The notes below the pieces were generated by a model. That model saw nothing but the letters and a program-made list of their open reading frames with translations, had not been told where the DNA came from and searched no databases. A stretch of 7,051 nucleotides of DNA, taken from Bacteroidales bacterium (GTDB lineage: Bacteria > Bacteroidota > Bacteroidia > Bacteroidales > UBA1556). Shown here one piece after another: positions 5,386-7,051 of this stretch (its first letter is position 1; every line of letters starts with the position of its first letter). Both the position numbers and the translations under genes were made by a program. The stretch spans positions 1-7,051 of the forward strand of contig JAGLDA010000092.1 in the NCBI GenBank assembly GCA_023145955.1, read 5' to 3'.

Positions 5386-6417
5386 ATGGACTTTACTGCA
5401 GAACAAATAGCCATGTGGCTTAATGGCGAATTAATTGGCAATCCTAACGCCATTGTTAATACTCTTAGCAAAATTGAAGAAGGAGAAAAGGGAAGTCTTT
5501 CTTTTCTTTCTAACCCTGCTTATAATCATTATATTTACGATACCGAAGCTTCGGTGGTGATTGTAAATAATAATTTTGTTCCTGAGAAAGAAGTGAAAAC
5601 AACGTTAATTAAGGTGGAGGATGCTTATAGTTCGTTTGCTATGATTCTAACTAAATATGATGAGGCACGTAAGAGCATGAAACAAGGTATTTCTCCATTA
5701 GCATTTGTTAGTGAATCTGCTAGCGTAGGTAAGGATGTTTATATTGGTGAATTTGTGTTTGTAGGAATGGATGCTGTAATTGGTGATGGCGCACGTCTTT
5801 ATCCACAGTCTTACGTTGGCGATGAAGCCAAAATAGGTACAGATACCATACTTTTGCCTGGTAGCAAAGTGCTTCATAGTTGTATTGTTGGAGATGAATG
5901 TACTCTTCACGAAGGTGCTATTATTGGGTCCGATGGTTTTGGATTTGCTCCACAGCAAAATGATGATTTCAGAAAAATTCCTCAAATAGGAAATGTAATT
6001 CTAGAAGATAGAGTAGATATTGGCGCTAATACTACCGTTGATAGAGCCACAATGGGTTCTACAATTATTCGTAGAGGTGTGAAACTTGATAATCAAATTC
6101 AAATTGCTCATAATGTAGAAATTGGAGAGAATACAGTAATGGCTGCACAATGTGGTATTTCTGGCTCTACAAAAATTGGTAAGAATTGTATGTTTGGTGG
6201 CCGAGTTGCCATTGCTGGGCACCTTGAAATTGCCGATGGAGTAAAACTTGCAGGTACTGCAGCAGTTGCATCTAGTATAAAGGTGCCAAACTCAGTGGAA
6301 ATGGGAGCTCCCTCTTTTAATCATAAGTCCTTCCTTCAGTCGTATGTTTATTTCCGTAGGTTGCCAAAACTAGTTGAAAGAATTACTAATCTTGAAAAAG
6401 CACTGAAAGAAAAATAG
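5386..6417 (+). CDS. lpxD: UDP-3-O-(3-hydroxyacyl)glucosamine N-acyltransferase LpxD
   Basis: Transfers a 3-hydroxyacyl chain from acyl carrier protein to the 2-amino group of UDP-3-O-acyl-glucosamine, the third step of lipid A synthesis, at the cytoplasmic side of the inner membrane as a homotrimer. The 343 residues are full length for the family. Residues about 1-95 are the LpxD-type uridine-binding domain ('GSLSFLSNPAY', 36-46). Residues about 103-305 are left-handed beta-helix hexapeptide repeats (IG-, VG- and I-G-x motifs throughout). They include the conserved 'GSDGFGFAP' (181-189), 'DIGANTTVDRA' (211-221) and 'IAHNVEIG' (240-247), whose H242 corresponds to the catalytic His239 of E. 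coli LpxD. The C-terminal helix (about 314-343) closes the trimer. The gene stands alone between a terminator and a convergent gene, whereas in many Bacteroidota lpxD is next to lpxC-fabZ and lpxA. A second LpxD-like paralogue may therefore exist elsewhere. Confidence 0.95.
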   Translation: MDFTAEQIAMWLNGELIGNPNAIVNTLSKIEEGEKGSLSFLSNPAYNHYIYDTEASVVIVNNNFVPEKEVKTTLIKVEDAYSSFAMILTKYDEARKSMKQGISPLAFVSESASVGKDVYIGEFVFVGMDAVIGDGARLYPQSYVGDEAKIGTDTILLPGSKVLHSCIVGDECTLHEGAIIGSDGFGFAPQQNDDFRKIPQIGNVILEDRVDIGANTTVDRATMGSTIIRRGVKLDNQIQIAHNVEIGENTVMAAQCGISGSTKIGKNCMFGGRVAIAGHLEIADGVKLAGTAAVASSIKVPNSVEMGAPSFNHKSFLQSYVYFRRLPKLVERITNLEKALKEK

Positions 6418-6454
6418 TATCAACCGATATTATCTAAACCCATAATTTTGGGCT

Positions 6455-7051
6455 TTAACGCACATAAAACTTTTTGGTTAAGCTATTGGTGTCGCCATCA
6501 GCAAAGTAAATAATATTATAAAGACCTGCGGCAAGATTTGATTTAGGAATACGATAATAATTATTTGTGTTTACCTTCTGATTTTCCTCTATTATTATGC
6601 GACCTGTATAATCTATAATAATCATATTATAGCTTTTGCCACTTATAGCATTATTAAGTACAGCATAAACCTGATCTCCATCGTATAAAACATTTAAATC
6701 CACCTCATTGCCTTTAGTACAGTTAAGGTGTATGGGATCAAATGTTTCGCTCTTACCATCATAATCGGTTTGCTTAAGCTGATAATAAAAATCGCCATCT
6801 ACGGTATTTCTATCGGTATAGCTATAGTTTATTATATTATTGGAATTTCCGGCACCTGTAATTATTGCTATTTCCTCAAAATTTTCCATATCTTCGCTTC
6901 GCAAAAGAGTAAAATAAGCATTATTCTCCTCAGAAGCTGTACTCCAATTTAGCACCACATCTTGCTCTTGGCATTGGGCAGTAAAGCTTAGTAATTGGAT
7001 TGGGAGGGGGTTGGCTATATTATTTGTGGAGCCGAAGGTGACATATAAATC
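6455..7051 (-). CDS. T9SS type A sorting-domain protein, C-terminal part (5' end outside window)
   Basis: The minus-strand frame is open to the window edge, giving 198 visible residues; the GTG at 6958 is internal. The visible part begins in a low-complexity linker followed by 'NPLPIQLLSFTAQCQ' (about 14-28) and 'VVLNWSTASEENNAYF' (about 32-47). This Leu-Pro-Ile/Trp-Ser-Thr-Ala-Ser-Glu module is very common just before the sorting domain in secreted Bacteroidota proteins and has a fibronectin-like beta fold. Residues about 117-198 are the type A C-terminal domain: 'DYTGRIIIE' (147-155), 'LAAGLYNIIYF' (173-183) and the terminal 'KKFYVR'. Known proteins of this kind cross the outer membrane through T9SS, lose the domain, and are released or anchored at the cell surface. 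What the protein does depends on the missing N-terminal part. It converges on lpxD with a 37-base gap. Confidence 0.93.
   Translation of the reverse strand, partial: DLYVTFGSTNNIANPLPIQLLSFTAQCQEQDVVLNWSTASEENNAYFTLLRSEDMENFEEIAIITGAGNSNNIINYSYTDRNTVDGDFYYQLKQTDYDGKSETFDPIHLNCTKGNEVDLNVLYDGDQVYAVLNNAISGKSYNMIIIDYTGRIIIEENQKVNTNNYYRIPKSNLAAGLYNIIYFADGDTNSLTKKFYVR

Noticed and set aside
5698..6222. Two minus-strand open frames inside lpxD
   Set aside because: Both are antisense to the hexapeptide-repeat coding region. Their Asn, Thr and Ser richness mirrors the repeats on the other strand.
6439..6452. CCCA/TGGG hairpin between lpxD and the T9SS gene
   Set aside because: It has only four pairs, with a mismatch beyond them and no real T-tract. 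It may help end transcription but cannot be called a terminator.
6728..6952. Plus-strand open frame of 74 residues with hydrophobic, membrane-like stretches
   Set aside because: It lies wholly antisense to the T9SS gene. The Ile and Tyr richness comes from AT-rich codons read backwards, and no promoter box is visible.
6956..6958. GTG as start codon of the T9SS protein
   Set aside because: The frame continues to the window edge with the typical 'LPIQLLSF' module directly upstream, so the start lies outside.
1..7051. CRISPR array, insertion sequence, integrase, tRNA, rRNA or defence cluster
   Set aside because: I saw no regularly spaced repeats, no transposase or recombinase motifs, no tRNA-like sequence, and no genes of defence or toxin-antitoxin families.

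Overview
The window is an AT-rich piece of chromosome from a member of the Bacteroidota. Four things point there. The last gene encodes the end of a protein with a type IX secretion (T9SS) C-terminal sorting domain. The first is the end of a DUF4249 protein, a family largely confined to this phylum. Start codons have A-rich leaders rather than clear Shine-Dalgarno sites. Several genes are preceded by the phylum-specific -7 promoter motif TAnnTTTG. Genus or species cannot be named from this sequence.

Layout: 1-672 (+) is the 3' end of a DUF4249 gene that begins outside the window. 912-2832 (+) is a two-gene operon, a Nif3-family dinuclear-metal protein followed by a coiled-coil C4 zinc-ribbon protein, closed by two successive hairpin terminators. 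2946-3182 (-) is an unrecognised 78-residue protein that runs into the second of those terminators from the other side. 3332-3916 (-) is an ECF-type sigma factor. A 359-base divergent region with two well-formed promoters separates it from 4276-5235 (+), an SDR-type L-threonine 3-dehydrogenase with its own terminator. 5386-6417 (+) is lpxD, the N-acyltransferase of lipid A synthesis. 6455-7051 (-) is the C-terminal part of a T9SS-secreted protein whose start lies outside the window and which converges on lpxD.

The genes do not form one pathway. They are mostly separate transcription units of housekeeping type: metal protein/RNA-associated pair, regulation, threonine catabolism, outer-membrane lipid synthesis, and surface or secreted proteins. 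I see no mobile element, CRISPR array, tRNA, rRNA, or defence or biosynthetic cluster, and no convincing undescribed multi-gene system. The points most worth a second look are non-coding: a hairpin followed by a U-tract right at the predicted 5' end of the sigma-factor transcript, a perfect AT palindrome upstream of the threonine dehydrogenase promoter, a nested inverted repeat behind the sigma gene, and the orphan 78-residue protein next to the sigma factor.
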